Positions 8,177-16,165 are shown, numbered from the stretch's first letter. The stretch: DNA of 60,060 bases from Spirochaetaceae bacterium (GCA_025355995.1 JANXYQ010000002.1:1-60060), one strand, 5' to 3'. Numbers and translations are program-made. The notes: generated by a model not told the origin, from the sequence alone.

Positions 8177-9082
8177 CTACGCATTCGCATCGATGATCGC
8201 TCGTAGGTTCTTGGCGACGCCGTCCGGCCATTGCCGCAGCCCCAGGTACCGCGCCTTTCCGGCGAGGGCCGGCGGGCAGGACTCGAGCCATCGCCCGGAT
8301 AGGAGGAGCTCGGTCTCGGCCGCGTCGAAGCGAATCGGACCGACAGCCGTCCCTCGCCGATCCGCGTTCATCGGGCAGGAGTCCTGGCACCTTAGGCAAT
8401 CGTAGACGCAATGATGGACGCCCTTGTCGAGCCAAGCGGGGAAGGGACCGCCGCTCTCGTTGAAGTAGGACAGGCATCTCTCGTTGTCGATGAGGAACCG
8501 GTCCGGTTGGATCGCGCCGGTGGGACAGGCTTCGAGGCAGGCGCCGCAGCCATCGCAGGTGGGAGCGACTCGGAGGCCCGTCCAATCGCCGTCGCCGCAG
8601 GGAAGGTCCGAGAAGAAGGCCATGAGGGAAAAACTGCTGCCCATTTCCTCGATATAGCAGATGTTGTTCCTCCCGTATTCGGCGAGCCCGCCCTGGACCG
8701 CCAGGCGCTTCAGCGGGAGATCCTTGGCGGCGAGGATCCGACAGCCTTCGGGCAGCGCAGCGCGGAGGCTCCTCTCCGCGGACTCGAAATCGGACATGAC
8801 GAGACCAAGGCATCGATAGGCTCGGCCGAGATACTCGAACTCGACGGTCGAGAAGAAGGGATGGGGCACGGCGATAATTATCATCGAGGCGGCGGGGAAG
8901 CCGCCGGGAGGGTCGAGCTTGTAGAGGCCGTCCAGGATCCATCGCTGGAATCCGTTCAGGGCCTCCTCGGTTCGGAAGCGGCCCAGCTCCGCCTTGAGAG
9001 ACTCGAGCCGATATGACGGAATGAGCTTCGCCCGCTCGCCGCTCCGGAAAGCGCCGGCGAGGGCGGATTCGAGCGCAGGCAT
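8177..9082 (-). CDS. QueG-like double [4Fe-4S] reductase
   Basis: The 301-residue cytoplasmic protein has two [4Fe-4S] cluster motifs: CDGCGACLEACP (about residue 190) and CLRCQDSCP (about residue 245), arranged as in epoxyqueuosine reductase QueG and its relatives. It is shorter than QueG (about 350 or more) and lacks the C-terminal HEAT-like repeats that bind tRNA, so it is more likely a relative with another substrate. Translation probably starts at the ATG that overlaps the upstream stop as TGATG, coupling it to the DUF3795 gene. The pairing with a cysteine-rich partner suggests a shared Fe-S job. Confidence 0.85.
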   Translation of the reverse strand: MPALESALAGAFRSGERAKLIPSYRLESLKAELGRFRTEEALNGFQRWILDGLYKLDPPGGFPAASMIIIAVPHPFFSTVEFEYLGRAYRCLGLVMSDFESAERSLRAALPEGCRILAAKDLPLKRLAVQGGLAEYGRNNICYIEEMGSSFSLMAFFSDLPCGDGDWTGLRVAPTCDGCGACLEACPTGAIQPDRFLIDNERCLSYFNESGGPFPAWLDKGVHHCVYDCLRCQDSCPMNADRRGTAVGPIRFDAAETELLLSGRWLESCPPALAGKARYLGLRQWPDGVAKNLRAIIDANA

Positions 9083-9450
9083 CACCTGCCTCTCCGCAGC
9101 GCGTCGAGACGGGCCCTAGACTCGTAAGGCCGCACGAGGAGCTCGTACTCGGCATCGCCCAGGGGCCGTCCCAGCTTGTCGCAGGGGTAATCGGGGCAGG
9201 AGGCGCAATTCGGAATGCATTTTACTACGACGCAGGGCCACACCGGGCAGCCCTTGTCGATCAGGGCCGGATTATCGCCCGACACGCGGCCTTCGCAGAG
9301 GATCTGTTCCGGCGGGATGCGGAATCCATAGACCGCGAACCAGCCGTCGCTCAGCTCAGGCCTCCTGTCGTCCGATGCGACATTCGGCGCGTAGGCGTGG
9401 CACAGATCGCAGCGATAGCCGCACTTCGAGAGAACTTCCCCCTTGCTCAT
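9082..9450 (-). CDS. DUF3795 cysteine-rich protein
   Basis: A 122-residue protein of the DUF3795 family. It contains about ten cysteines, in the groups CGYRCDLC near the N-terminus, then CPVWPCVVVKC and CASCPDYPC in the second half, suggesting metal or Fe-S binding. Family function is unknown. GGAGGGA lies 5 bases before the start. It is the first gene of a two-gene operon with the QueG-like protein, with stop and start sharing one base. Confidence 0.85.
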   Translation of the reverse strand: MSKGEVLSKCGYRCDLCHAYAPNVASDDRRPELSDGWFAVYGFRIPPEQILCEGRVSGDNPALIDKGCPVWPCVVVKCIPNCASCPDYPCDKLGRPLGDAEYELLVRPYESRARLDALRRGR

Positions 9451-9634
9451 GCCATCCCTCCGATACTATCCATCCTGTCCGTGAGGAGATCCCCGACGCC
9501 CTTCCTGATTATGGCATGGTCGCGGTGAGGGCGGAAGTTAGCGGACCCTGATTATGCTTACATATGTTTTTTAGTATATTCTGGGCATAGCTTCGAGAGG
9601 CCGGAGCGCGTGCAGAGCGGCAGGAGGAATCAGG

Positions 9635-10048
9635 ATGAGCATAGAGATCACCGTGAGCGTCGAGGCGGAGTGCGGCCTAGCCAGGGCCTGGGAGTGCTGG
9701 ACTACGCCGGAGTGCATCGTCCTCTGGAACCACGCGAGCGAGGATTGGCGCTGTCCCTCGGCCGCCAACGACCTGCGCGCGGGCGGCTCCTTCTCGTATC
9801 GGATGGAGGCGGTCGACGGGAGCATGGGTTTCGATTTCGGCGGCGTCCACACCGAGATCGAGGAGGGCAGGCTCATAGCCAGCGCACTCGGCGACGGAAG
9901 GAAGATGCGAGTCTCCTTCGAGGAGTCCGGCGGCAGGACACGGGTCGTCGAGACCTTCGAGGCCGAGGGCTCGAATCCGCCGGAGCGCCAGCGACTGGGC
10001 TGGCAGGCGATCCTGGACAATTTCAAGCTGGTCGCGGAGAGGGGATAG
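9635..10048 (+). CDS. SRPBCC/AHSA1-like protein
   Basis: A 137-residue START/Bet v1-fold protein of the AHSA1 group, with typical landmarks: VWECW-type TTPECIVLWNH near residue 25, DLRAGGSF, the RVVETFE strand and a C-terminal helix GWQAILDNFKLVAE. These small proteins bind hydrophobic ligands; no specific ligand can be assigned. A GGAGG site precedes the start. It converges on the shortened TfoX gene, 5 bases apart. Confidence 0.88.
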   Translation: MSIEITVSVEAECGLARAWECWTTPECIVLWNHASEDWRCPSAANDLRAGGSFSYRMEAVDGSMGFDFGGVHTEIEEGRLIASALGDGRKMRVSFEESGGRTRVVETFEAEGSNPPERQRLGWQAILDNFKLVAERG

Positions 10049-10053
10049 ACCGC

Positions 10054-10278
10054 TCAGCCCTCGATCGTCGCCACGAAGCCCTTGGCGGCCTCGATCCAGG
10101 CCTCGACGGATTCGATCGCCAGCTCGGCCCGGTCGATCATGATCCAGCCCTTCCAAACCCCGCAGACCATCTTCCCGCCCATGAGGTAGCAAGTGCCGCC
10201 GAACATCTTCATCCTTGCCATCCCGTCCTTCTCGACGATGGCCCTGATCATCGTATCTAAATCCTCGTCGTAGGGCAT
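10054..10278 (-). CDS. TfoX N-terminal domain protein, internally shortened
   Basis: The 74-residue product matches both ends of the TfoX/Sxy N-terminal domain: MPYDEDLDTMIR and the MKMFGGTCYLMGGKMVCGV core, then the C-terminal WIMIDR...WIEAAKGFVATI. Family members are about 105-110 residues; here the middle third (about 30-35 residues that normally follow CGV) is absent, the two parts meeting in frame at GVWKGW. The protein may be non-functional despite an intact frame. I chose the ATG at 10278, which has a purine-rich site and fits the family start. TfoX proteins are linked to competence regulation, but this short form need not be. Confidence 0.7.
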   Translation of the reverse strand: MPYDEDLDTMIRAIVEKDGMARMKMFGGTCYLMGGKMVCGVWKGWIMIDRAELAIESVEAWIEAAKGFVATIEG

Positions 10279-10339
10279 TCCCGCCTCCCCTCCGAGATCG
10301 GCTAATTCCATCGGCAGCCTCGATTATGGAGGAGCTTCC

Positions 10340-10425
10340 ATGAAACTGAAAGTGCTTGTCGGATCGGGCGACCGGGTATGGGGCCCACCCTGCCCCGGCC
10401 GTGAACGGCGCGAGCCTCTGGCCCG
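10340..10425 (+). pseudogene. 5' remnant of a truncated gene
   Basis: A good ribosome site (GGAGG, 8 bases) precedes an ATG and about 12 codons that look genuine (MKLKVLVGSGDR). They then run into sequence with no sensible coding character up to the end of the neighbouring acyltransferase pseudogene. The start resembles some isoprenylcysteine methyltransferase-like membrane proteins, from memory only. I read it as the beginning of a gene whose body was deleted. Confidence 0.4.
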
Positions 10426-10982
10426 CTACTCCATCCCCTCGCCGAAGCCCGCCTCGACGAGCCGCCTGAGCTCGTTGACGAACCTCGCGGCGGGAGCCCC
10501 GTCGATGAGGTCGTGGTTGAAGGCGGCGGTGACGTTGACCATCTCGCGGATCTCGATCGCGTCGCGGACGACGACGGGCTTCCTGGCGACGCTCCCGATC
10601 GCGAAGGACGAGGCCTTGGGACCGCCGATGTAGGGCAGCACGTAGCCCGACGCGGCCTTCACCAGCCGGTGGCTCCTCATTATCCCCCGGAAGACGGCCC
10701 TGACCGCGAACGCGGGGAGGTAGGACTTCGCGACGTCGTCCGCCTGAGGTTGGCCATGGAGTTGAAGTCGGGATGGGCCTTGATACAGAGGGCTACGGCC
10801 TTGACGAAGAAGGCGAAGAGCGAACCGCCCCTGCCCTCCCTCCTCGCCTCTCGCAGGGCCTTCCGGAGTCCCGTTACGCCGAACTCGAGGAGGGCGTAGG
10901 TAGTGTGGCCGCCCTCCACGGCCTGGAAGCCGTAGATCGACAGCTTCCTGAGCTCGGAGGTCCTCCTGGTCGAAGCGGGCAC
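10426..10982 (-). pseudogene. Broken CoA-dependent acyltransferase (2-oxo acid dehydrogenase E2-like)
   Basis: Two adjacent frames carry the two ends of one catalytic-domain protein. The first (from a GTG at 10982, GGGAGG site) reads RKLSIYGFQAVEG...FVKAVALCIKAHPDFNSMANLR; the second resumes near 10740 with DDVAKSYLPAF and ends with the active-site region FNHDLIDGAPAARF. The reading frame changes near 10745-10755, and about 60 residues normally between the halves are missing. So this is a deletion plus frameshift, not just a base error. The catalytic His-Asp (HDLIDG) survives but the fold cannot form as usual. Confidence 0.75.
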
Positions 10983-11106
10983 GCTCTATCCTCCCTTGGC
11001 TGCGGGGAGTTTAGCACGTGACGCGCGGAGCCGGCCTTGGGATGCCGCGCCCAATCAGCGCTCGGCCCGCCTCGATGCGGTCGTTGGGAAACATTCCTAA
11101 ATATCC

Positions 11107-11664
11107 CTAGAGCACGGAATAATGCGACAGGACAACGCCGTCGCCAAAGGCCTTCGTCCCCAGTAATTTTATCTTCTTTGCTTTCTCATTGGCTGTCCAC
11201 CGCCTGCCTTTTCCGACGACGACCGGAAAAGCGAATAGCATGATCTCATCCACCAGATCGTTATCGAGGGCCTGAGAGGCGATATCCGCGCCGCCGATGC
11301 TGAGATTGCCCTGAGTGCTCTTTTTTAGGGCCCTGATGTCATCCGGCAGGAATTCTTTTTTGATTATCGTATTCTTTGTCTTGGCATCCTTGAGCGACCT
11401 GCTGAATACTATCTTCTTCTTGCTTCTCCATATTTCTGCATATGCCTGGATGTATTCCGGATACTTCTCTAGGCCCTCGATATTCTCCCATACGGCCAAG
11501 GTATCGTACATCCTCCTCCCGAGAAGCATGATCTCGCTCTTGCTTTCAAGATCGTTTATGAAGCTATGCAGCTCCTCCTTGGGTTCCGCCCAATCGAAGT
11601 TCCCGTCTTGATCGCTGATAACCCCATCCAAGGAGACGATCATCGCGTAAACGAGTTTTCCCAT
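11107..11664 (-). CDS. Dihydrofolate reductase/RibD-like family protein
   Basis: A 185-residue protein of the RibD C-terminal/DHFR fold, with MVSLDGVI near the N-terminus, LGRRMYDT around residue 50, LSIGGADIASQALDNDLVDEI near residue 120, and the FPVVVGKGRRW strand. Such stand-alone relatives reduce pterin- or riboflavin-like compounds, but most are uncharacterised. Base composition is visibly AT-richer and lysine/isoleucine use higher than in the neighbours, suggesting acquisition. It follows the DUF4256 gene by 6 bases, probably in one transcript. Confidence 0.88.
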   Translation of the reverse strand: MGKLVYAMIVSLDGVISDQDGNFDWAEPKEELHSFINDLESKSEIMLLGRRMYDTLAVWENIEGLEKYPEYIQAYAEIWRSKKKIVFSRSLKDAKTKNTIIKKEFLPDDIRALKKSTQGNLSIGGADIASQALDNDLVDEIMLFAFPVVVGKGRRWTANEKAKKIKLLGTKAFGDGVVLSHYSVL

Positions 11665-11670
11665 ACCAGG

Positions 11671-12216
11671 CTATACCCTGAGGCGACCTCGAAAGCCCCT
11701 CGACGAATAATAGGATTCCGCCCCGTTATGATATACGAAGACATGGTCGTAGCGGCGATCGCAGAAAAGAGCTCCGCCGAGCTTACGTATTTCCGCCGGA
11801 GTCGCCACCCAGCTCGATGTCTTCAAATCGAATTCCCCCAGTTCCTGTAGCTCTCGGTATAGCTGCTCCGTGAGCAATTCTATGCCCATCGACTCGGCCA
11901 TATCGACTACTGTCTCGCTCGGCTTGTGCTCCTTTCGCGAATCCAGCGCCGCGCGATCGTAGCAGAGACTCCGCCTCCCGGCCGGACTCTCCGACGAGCA
12001 GTCGCAGAAGATCGCCTCGCCCGTCGCCTCATCGAGGCCGATAACGTCCGGCGCGCCGCCCGTCTCTTCCATTTTCGCGAGCGCCTTCAACTTGTTCTTG
12101 TCGGCGTTGAGCCTCTTTCCCACAATGTTCCACTCGACGCCCATATGGCGGCGCATATTCTTCTCGAACCTGGACTTGAGGGTTTCCAGGATTCCATCGT
12201 CGGAAGGTCTTGCCAT
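11671..12216 (-). CDS. DUF4256 protein
   Basis: The 181-residue cytoplasmic protein closely follows the DUF4256 family throughout, including GLDEATGEAIFCDCSSESP, the SRKEHKP segment and the C-terminal KLGGALFCDRRYDHVFVYHNGAESYY. Function is unknown; the family is often found near DHFR-like and glyoxalase-like genes, as here. GGAGG lies 5 bases before the start. Composition is AT-richer than the window average, as in the next gene. Confidence 0.88.
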   Translation of the reverse strand: MARPSDDGILETLKSRFEKNMRRHMGVEWNIVGKRLNADKNKLKALAKMEETGGAPDVIGLDEATGEAIFCDCSSESPAGRRSLCYDRAALDSRKEHKPSETVVDMAESMGIELLTEQLYRELQELGEFDLKTSSWVATPAEIRKLGGALFCDRRYDHVFVYHNGAESYYSSRGFRGRLRV

Positions 12217-12279
12217 CCTTGCCTCCGGATAAAAAATACTGAATGCACTCGTTCGCAGCTACGAGGCGATGCGCGTGGA

Positions 12280-12924
12280 TCAGCCCTTCTTGACGATCTT
12301 GAGGTGGGTTGCGGCCTTGGATGGCCGGAACTCCACGCATTCATACCGATCCTCGATACCCGCTAACCCGGCGAAAAGCGGCTCGCCCTGGCCGAACAGG
12401 ATGGGCACCTGAACGAGGTGGAGCTCGTCGATCAAGCCTGCCTTGAGGTAGTGGCGGACAGTCGCGGGGCCTCCGCCGATCCTCACATCCTTGCCCTTGG
12501 CTGCGGCGAAGGCTTGGCGCAGCGCCGACTCGATCCCGTCCGCAACGAAGGTGAAGCTGGTTCCGCCCTGCAGCGCGAACGAATCGCGTTCGTGGTGGCT
12601 GAGCACGAAAACGGGATGGTGATAGGGCGGATCCTCGCCCCACCAACCCTGCCAGTTCAGGTCAAACGGTCCTCGATCGGGTCCGAACATGTGGCGCCCC
12701 ATGATGGTAGCGCCGATGTTGGCATCTGCCCGAGAGGCAAAGTCGTTGTCGAGTCCTTCTTCTCCGCCGGGGCGTCCCACCATGCTGCAGTAGGCCTTGG
12801 TGGGGAAAAACCAATCCATGAGCCGGAGGCCCCGATCGCCGAAGGGCTCCTCTGCTCTTTGATTCGTACTGGCGCTGAAACCGTCCAGCGATACGGCGAA
12901 GGCTCGAACGACCAGTCTTGGCAT
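12280..12924 (-). CDS. Dihydrofolate reductase/RibD-like family protein (second copy type)
   Basis: A 214-residue RibD/DHFR-fold protein, longer than the copy at 11107. Landmarks are VVRAFAVSLDGFSA at the N-terminus, ATIMGRHMFGP, VFVLSHHER, the nucleotide-binding VRIGGGPATVRHYL and the strand VQVPILFGQGE. It belongs to the group with a W-rich loop (LNWQGWWGEDPPYHHP). The natural substrate is unknown. The start is supported by GAGGAG. It has normal high-GC codon use, unlike the DHFR-like gene at 11107, so the two are probably not a recent duplication. Confidence 0.88.
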   Translation of the reverse strand: MPRLVVRAFAVSLDGFSASTNQRAEEPFGDRGLRLMDWFFPTKAYCSMVGRPGGEEGLDNDFASRADANIGATIMGRHMFGPDRGPFDLNWQGWWGEDPPYHHPVFVLSHHERDSFALQGGTSFTFVADGIESALRQAFAAAKGKDVRIGGGPATVRHYLKAGLIDELHLVQVPILFGQGEPLFAGLAGIEDRYECVEFRPSKAATHLKIVKKG

Positions 12925-12942
12925 AAGTGTCTCCTCGCGTCC

Positions 12943-13368
12943 CTAAGCAGGGCTATCGAGACTAACCATCCACGGAATTCCGAAGCGATCATGGCACATC
13001 CCGAAATACGGCCCCCAAGGAGCGTTCGCGATCGGCATCGTGATAGTTCCGCCATCCGACAGCATGGCGAAAACCCGGTCGGCCTCGGCCTTGTCCGCAG
13101 CTACCACCATGACGTTGAAGTTCGTTCCGAAAGGCACCGGAGGGCTCAGCCCTTCTACCACGTCGCTGCCCATGAGGTGCACGACATCGGTCAAGGGGAG
13201 CTGTACGTGCATGATCTTGTCCTTGGCGTGTTCCGGGACCGACCCCGCGAAGGCAGTCTCGCCGAAGGTCTGGAGCATTTCCATCTTCGCGTGGAAGACT
13301 TTTTCGTAGTAGAGAAAGGCTTCTCGAGCCGTGCCTGGGAAATTCAGGTAGAAATGGGCGAGTTTCAT
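12943..13368 (-). CDS. VOC/PhnB-like glyoxalase-fold protein
   Basis: The 141-residue protein of the PhnB-like VOC group begins KLAHFYLNFPGTAREAFLYYEKVFHAK and contains the conserved WGPYFGMCHDRFGIPWMVS end. These proteins form dimers with metal or ligand sites; substrates are mostly unknown. It is the first gene of a probable four-gene leftward operon (VOC, DHFR-like, DUF4256, DHFR-like), with AAGGAG 8 bases before the start. The 270 bases upstream, to the next gene, hold no recognisable element. Confidence 0.88.
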   Translation of the reverse strand: MKLAHFYLNFPGTAREAFLYYEKVFHAKMEMLQTFGETAFAGSVPEHAKDKIMHVQLPLTDVVHLMGSDVVEGLSPPVPFGTNFNVMVVAADKAEADRVFAMLSDGGTITMPIANAPWGPYFGMCHDRFGIPWMVSLDSPA

Positions 13369-13638
13369 AGGAGGAACTCCTTATAGGAAAGGTCGAGCCA
13401 TGTCGCAGCAACGCGCTAGCAATGCTAAAGCTACTTCCAGGTCTTACCCTGAGTCAAACGAAGGTCGTCCCCGCGAGCTCCGCAAATTCGATAAATGGCG
13501 GTAGTTTCTCAGTGAGAGCATGTATGCAAATATCCGCTTCGATCGAAAGCTGGATAGAGGAAGGGGCTGCATGAGATTCAATAAAGAGGAGCGTCGGGAA
13601 TAAAGATAGCGCACAAGGACAGTGGGACGAGGGGCGCC

Positions 13639-14748
13639 CTAGCGACCGCCCGCCTCCGTCTGCCCCTCATCCTTAAGGACCCAAATCGACACTATGCCTT
13701 TGACGCCATTGAACCCGACGATTATCTCATCCTTGATGGCGCTCTTGTCGCCCTCTTGTTTGGGCGGATAGTAGGCGATGGGTATCTCGCTCGTGTCCTT
13801 GGCAAATAGATCCAAGCGCTTGTGCTTGGTCTTTTGCTCGTAGAAACGCGTCACGTCTTCGATCGTACGATGGATATCGCCGGAGCTCTTGACGAAATAG
13901 GCGTAGCATCGCCCGTGCGCCGTCGATCCCCCCGACCTCAAAGCCGATTCGTCCTTGTCGTACGCGGCCCCCGGATATACAGGAACGCCCAGTTCCGCCT
14001 CGGTCGGCGCCTTCCCGAAGACCCGTTCCGCCTCGGCCTTCTGCGCCTCGGCTCGGGCGTCGGCCTCGTCTGACCTCTTCTTCATTTCGACCCCGGCGAC
14101 ATCCTGCGCCTTCTTCGCCGCCTCGTACGCCTTCGCATCCTCGGCGCTCGGGGCGAGCAGGGCCATGGCCCTCTCCTGATTGAACATCCGCACCGATAGC
14201 CTGATCTCCGTCCCTTGGCGATAGCGCTCCGGATCCTCGTCCGAAAGGCTCTTGTCGACGATTTCCAGGTCGAAGGAGTACGGGTCGCCTCTCGCGTTTT
14301 TAAAAGCCCAGGAGAAGGAGGCGGACCGCGCCCAGCCTTCGTCTTCGGAGAGCTTGGGCCGCTTGGAGAAGCCCGCGCGCAGCTCCTGCGGCCAATCCTC
14401 GAAGCCGTTCGAGTCGTAGTAGTCGACCGCCGAGCCGATCTTCGTCTCCTGCCCCGGCGAGAGCTCGCCCGCATCGCCGCCCTCCTGGCCGATAGCCGTT
14501 CCGAGCCTGCCCGCATAGAACCGCGCGACTTGATCGACAGCGTCGGCGCTGGACCAGAGCTTCTCCACGGCGAAGGAAAAATCCGGCGCCTTCCCCGCGG
14601 CGAGCTCGGCCTCGGAGGGCTCCTGCCGCGCCGATACCAGATTGGCGCCGGGATATGCCGGCACTTTCCCTACCGTCTTGGGAACCTGACCCATGGCATA
14701 GGACGCGGAGAACGCAAGGACTACCGACGCGATTAGCGCAAATTTCAT
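13639..14748 (-). CDS. Secreted protein with two copies of a PxYPGA module
   Basis: A 369-residue exported protein of no family I recognise. A cleavable signal peptide (about 1-20, ending YAMGQ) is followed by two similar modules. Each starts with a Val-Pro-x-Tyr-Pro-Gly-Ala segment (VPAYPGANL about residue 29; VPVYPGAAY about residue 260) and ends about 60 residues later with VxxFYxxK/R. A charged Ala/Lys/Glu-rich helix (about 200-245) joins them. Related YPGA modules occur in envelope proteins of unknown role. It is single-gene, and its own ribosome site is weak. Confidence 0.72.
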   Translation of the reverse strand: MKFALIASVVLAFSASYAMGQVPKTVGKVPAYPGANLVSARQEPSEAELAAGKAPDFSFAVEKLWSSADAVDQVARFYAGRLGTAIGQEGGDAGELSPGQETKIGSAVDYYDSNGFEDWPQELRAGFSKRPKLSEDEGWARSASFSWAFKNARGDPYSFDLEIVDKSLSDEDPERYRQGTEIRLSVRMFNQERAMALLAPSAEDAKAYEAAKKAQDVAGVEMKKRSDEADARAEAQKAEAERVFGKAPTEAELGVPVYPGAAYDKDESALRSGGSTAHGRCYAYFVKSSGDIHRTIEDVTRFYEQKTKHKRLDLFAKDTSEIPIAYYPPKQEGDKSAIKDEIIVGFNGVKGIVSIWVLKDEGQTEAGGR

Positions 14749-14803
14749 GAGAGCAGATTAAGTCCGGATAATGTCGCAGTCAAGGCGAGGCGAGAGACGA
14801 TGA

Positions 14804-15196
14804 TTACGCCACGAAGGATCCAATTTCGACGAGATTGCCCTCGGGATCGGCTACGTAGCAGGTCCTCTGGCCCCAGCTCTCGGTAGTCGGCTCGAGGACC
14901 GGCGTCGCGCCGGCCGCGACCACGCGGGCATAGGCCTCGTCGACCGCAGCAAAATCCTCCACGCTTAAGGCGATCTCGTAGTGCCCGATAGTACCCTCTG
15001 CGTAGGCGAAGCGGCAACCCGTCATCTTCTCGAAGTCGGACCTGCGATAGAGAAGGAAGAGCGTGCCGTCCTTCTCGAGATACACGTTAGTCGAATCCTC
15101 GGCTTCCTTGATCGCGAAGCCGAGCGCGTCCCGGTAGAATCGTACCATCGTCGGCATATCCTTCACGAAAATGCCGAAGCCGTCGAGTTTCATCAT
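14804..15196 (-). CDS. VOC/glyoxalase-like protein
   Basis: The 130-residue protein has the two beta-alpha-beta modules of the VOC fold: DGFGIFVKDMPTMVRFYRDALGF at the N-terminus and the C-terminal CYVADPEGNLVEIGSF with the usual metal Glu. It is like the lactoylglutathione-lyase-related group, with unknown substrate. I chose the ATG at 15196 because it overlaps the stop of the upstream fragment as ATGA, although an upstream in-frame ATG at 15217 exists. Confidence 0.85.
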   Translation of the reverse strand: MMKLDGFGIFVKDMPTMVRFYRDALGFAIKEAEDSTNVYLEKDGTLFLLYRRSDFEKMTGCRFAYAEGTIGHYEIALSVEDFAAVDEAYARVVAAGATPVLEPTTESWGQRTCYVADPEGNLVEIGSFVA

Positions 15197-15372
15197 GCCG
15201 AGCGCCCCCTCTCGCATAGATAATAATTCCAGAAAAAGTAGGCGGCCAAGGACCGGTAGGGTCTCCAGCGCTCCGAAAGCCCCTCTATATCGCCCCTTGC
15301 GCTCCCGGGGCTCAATTCGAGGGCGGCGTTCATCACGGCGATGTCCCGGGCGTTGACGATGGGTTCGGGCAT
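15193..15372 (-). pseudogene. 3' fragment of a DNA-3-methyladenine glycosylase (AlkA-like)
   Basis: A 59-codon frame carries only what looks like the C-terminal end of an AlkA/HhH-GPD glycosylase: a helix followed by LSERWRPYRSLAAYFFWNYY, matching the conserved ...AWRPWRAYAALHLW tail. The catalytic Asp and the helix-hairpin-helix that precede it in the family are absent, because upstream is the restriction-modification scar. It is still translationally joined (ATGA) to the VOC gene, which suggests the original operon was alkA-VOC. Confidence 0.6.
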
Positions 15373-15417
15373 CGGGACAATGCTAGCGAATTTCAGACCC
15401 GAATCGATAGCCCTTTA

Positions 15418-15760
15418 TCAGGCTCTTAAAAGAGCGCTTATTGCCGCTCCAAAGCGGCGTTCTATCGTTCCTACGAGGCCTGCCGCGGTTCTTGACGACA
15501 TTCTATTTCCCAGGTTGCCAAATGGATCATAAACTATATTGCACTCGGCGACAATTTCCTCGTAGTGACTCAGGAAATCGGAGCGGGGCGGGTTCTGTCC
15601 CATGAGGCGACGCTATCGATCATCGATTACCTGCTTCAAATTTTGGACGGTTGTGCGCTTCGAACCGCTCCGTTCGAATTCCTTTTTTAGGCGCTCGAAA
15701 TCGTTCTTGCTGATATCGTACACGATGGAATCGGCCACCTCACCGCCCGGAAGAGTATTG
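15418..15760 (-). pseudogene. hsdR remnant (type I restriction subunit, C-terminal piece)
   Basis: The frame carries the C-terminal region of a type I restriction subunit R: VYDISKNDFERLKKEFERS, TTVQNLKQVIDDR, then an in-frame TAG stop at 15613-15615, then RRLMGQNPPRSDFLSHYEEIVAE, which continues the same protein. After that the match is lost. So the piece is both interrupted by a nonsense codon and truncated. It is fused directly to the hsdM start. Two small hairpins lie near its distal end (15422-15435 and 15442-15457). Confidence 0.7.
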
Positions 15761-16165
15761 ATGGAGAGTTCCTGGTACTCGTTATTTGGCAGGGCGCCCT
15801 TGAGGCTCTCGTAGTCCTCTTCGATCGATGCCATCGCCGTTATGATCGCCTGGGCGCGATCCTCCGCGTCGCTCAGTGCCACGAGGCAGTCGAACTGGGC
15901 TTCGGGCCGCAGATAAATCGCGCCCTTCTGGGAAAAATCCTTTTTCGCCAAGGGCCTCGCCTGCCGCCCCGTTTAGGGAGATTCTTCTCGACCCCATCCT
16001 TGATGCCCAAGAAGCGACTATTCGCGTGGCGCAGGAACACGAGGCCCATGATGGGAAGGAAGTACTCGTTGCTCGCGTAGTTGGAATTGGCCCTGAGCGC
16101 ATCCGCCGCGGACCAGAGGCGCTTCTCTTTGGCTTCGATGTGCTCAAACCGGGGTATGGAGCAAT
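15761..16165 (-). pseudogene. hsdM remnant (type I DNA methyltransferase, N-terminal piece)
   Basis: The N-terminal region of a type I methyltransferase subunit M is recognisable: [40 protein letters not shown], then after a single-base frame change near 15955, AKKDFSQKGAIYLRPEAQFD and DYESLKGALPNNEYQEL. The catalytic methylase domain (with NPPF/Y) that should follow is gone; the sequence jumps to hsdR near 15760. No start codon is evident before the first conserved residues, so the true 5' end is also damaged. Confidence 0.75.

Noticed and set aside
7356-9155. One 599-codon protein covering the barrel and QueG-like region
   Set aside because: Only the last 225 codons have a signal peptide, ribosome site and barrel pattern; the rest is a shadow of the QueG-like gene in another frame.
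15422-15457. Two small hairpins near the hsdR remnant as an attachment site
   Set aside because: No direct repeat at the other edge of the remnant and no integrase nearby; the hairpins are short and common in GC-rich DNA.
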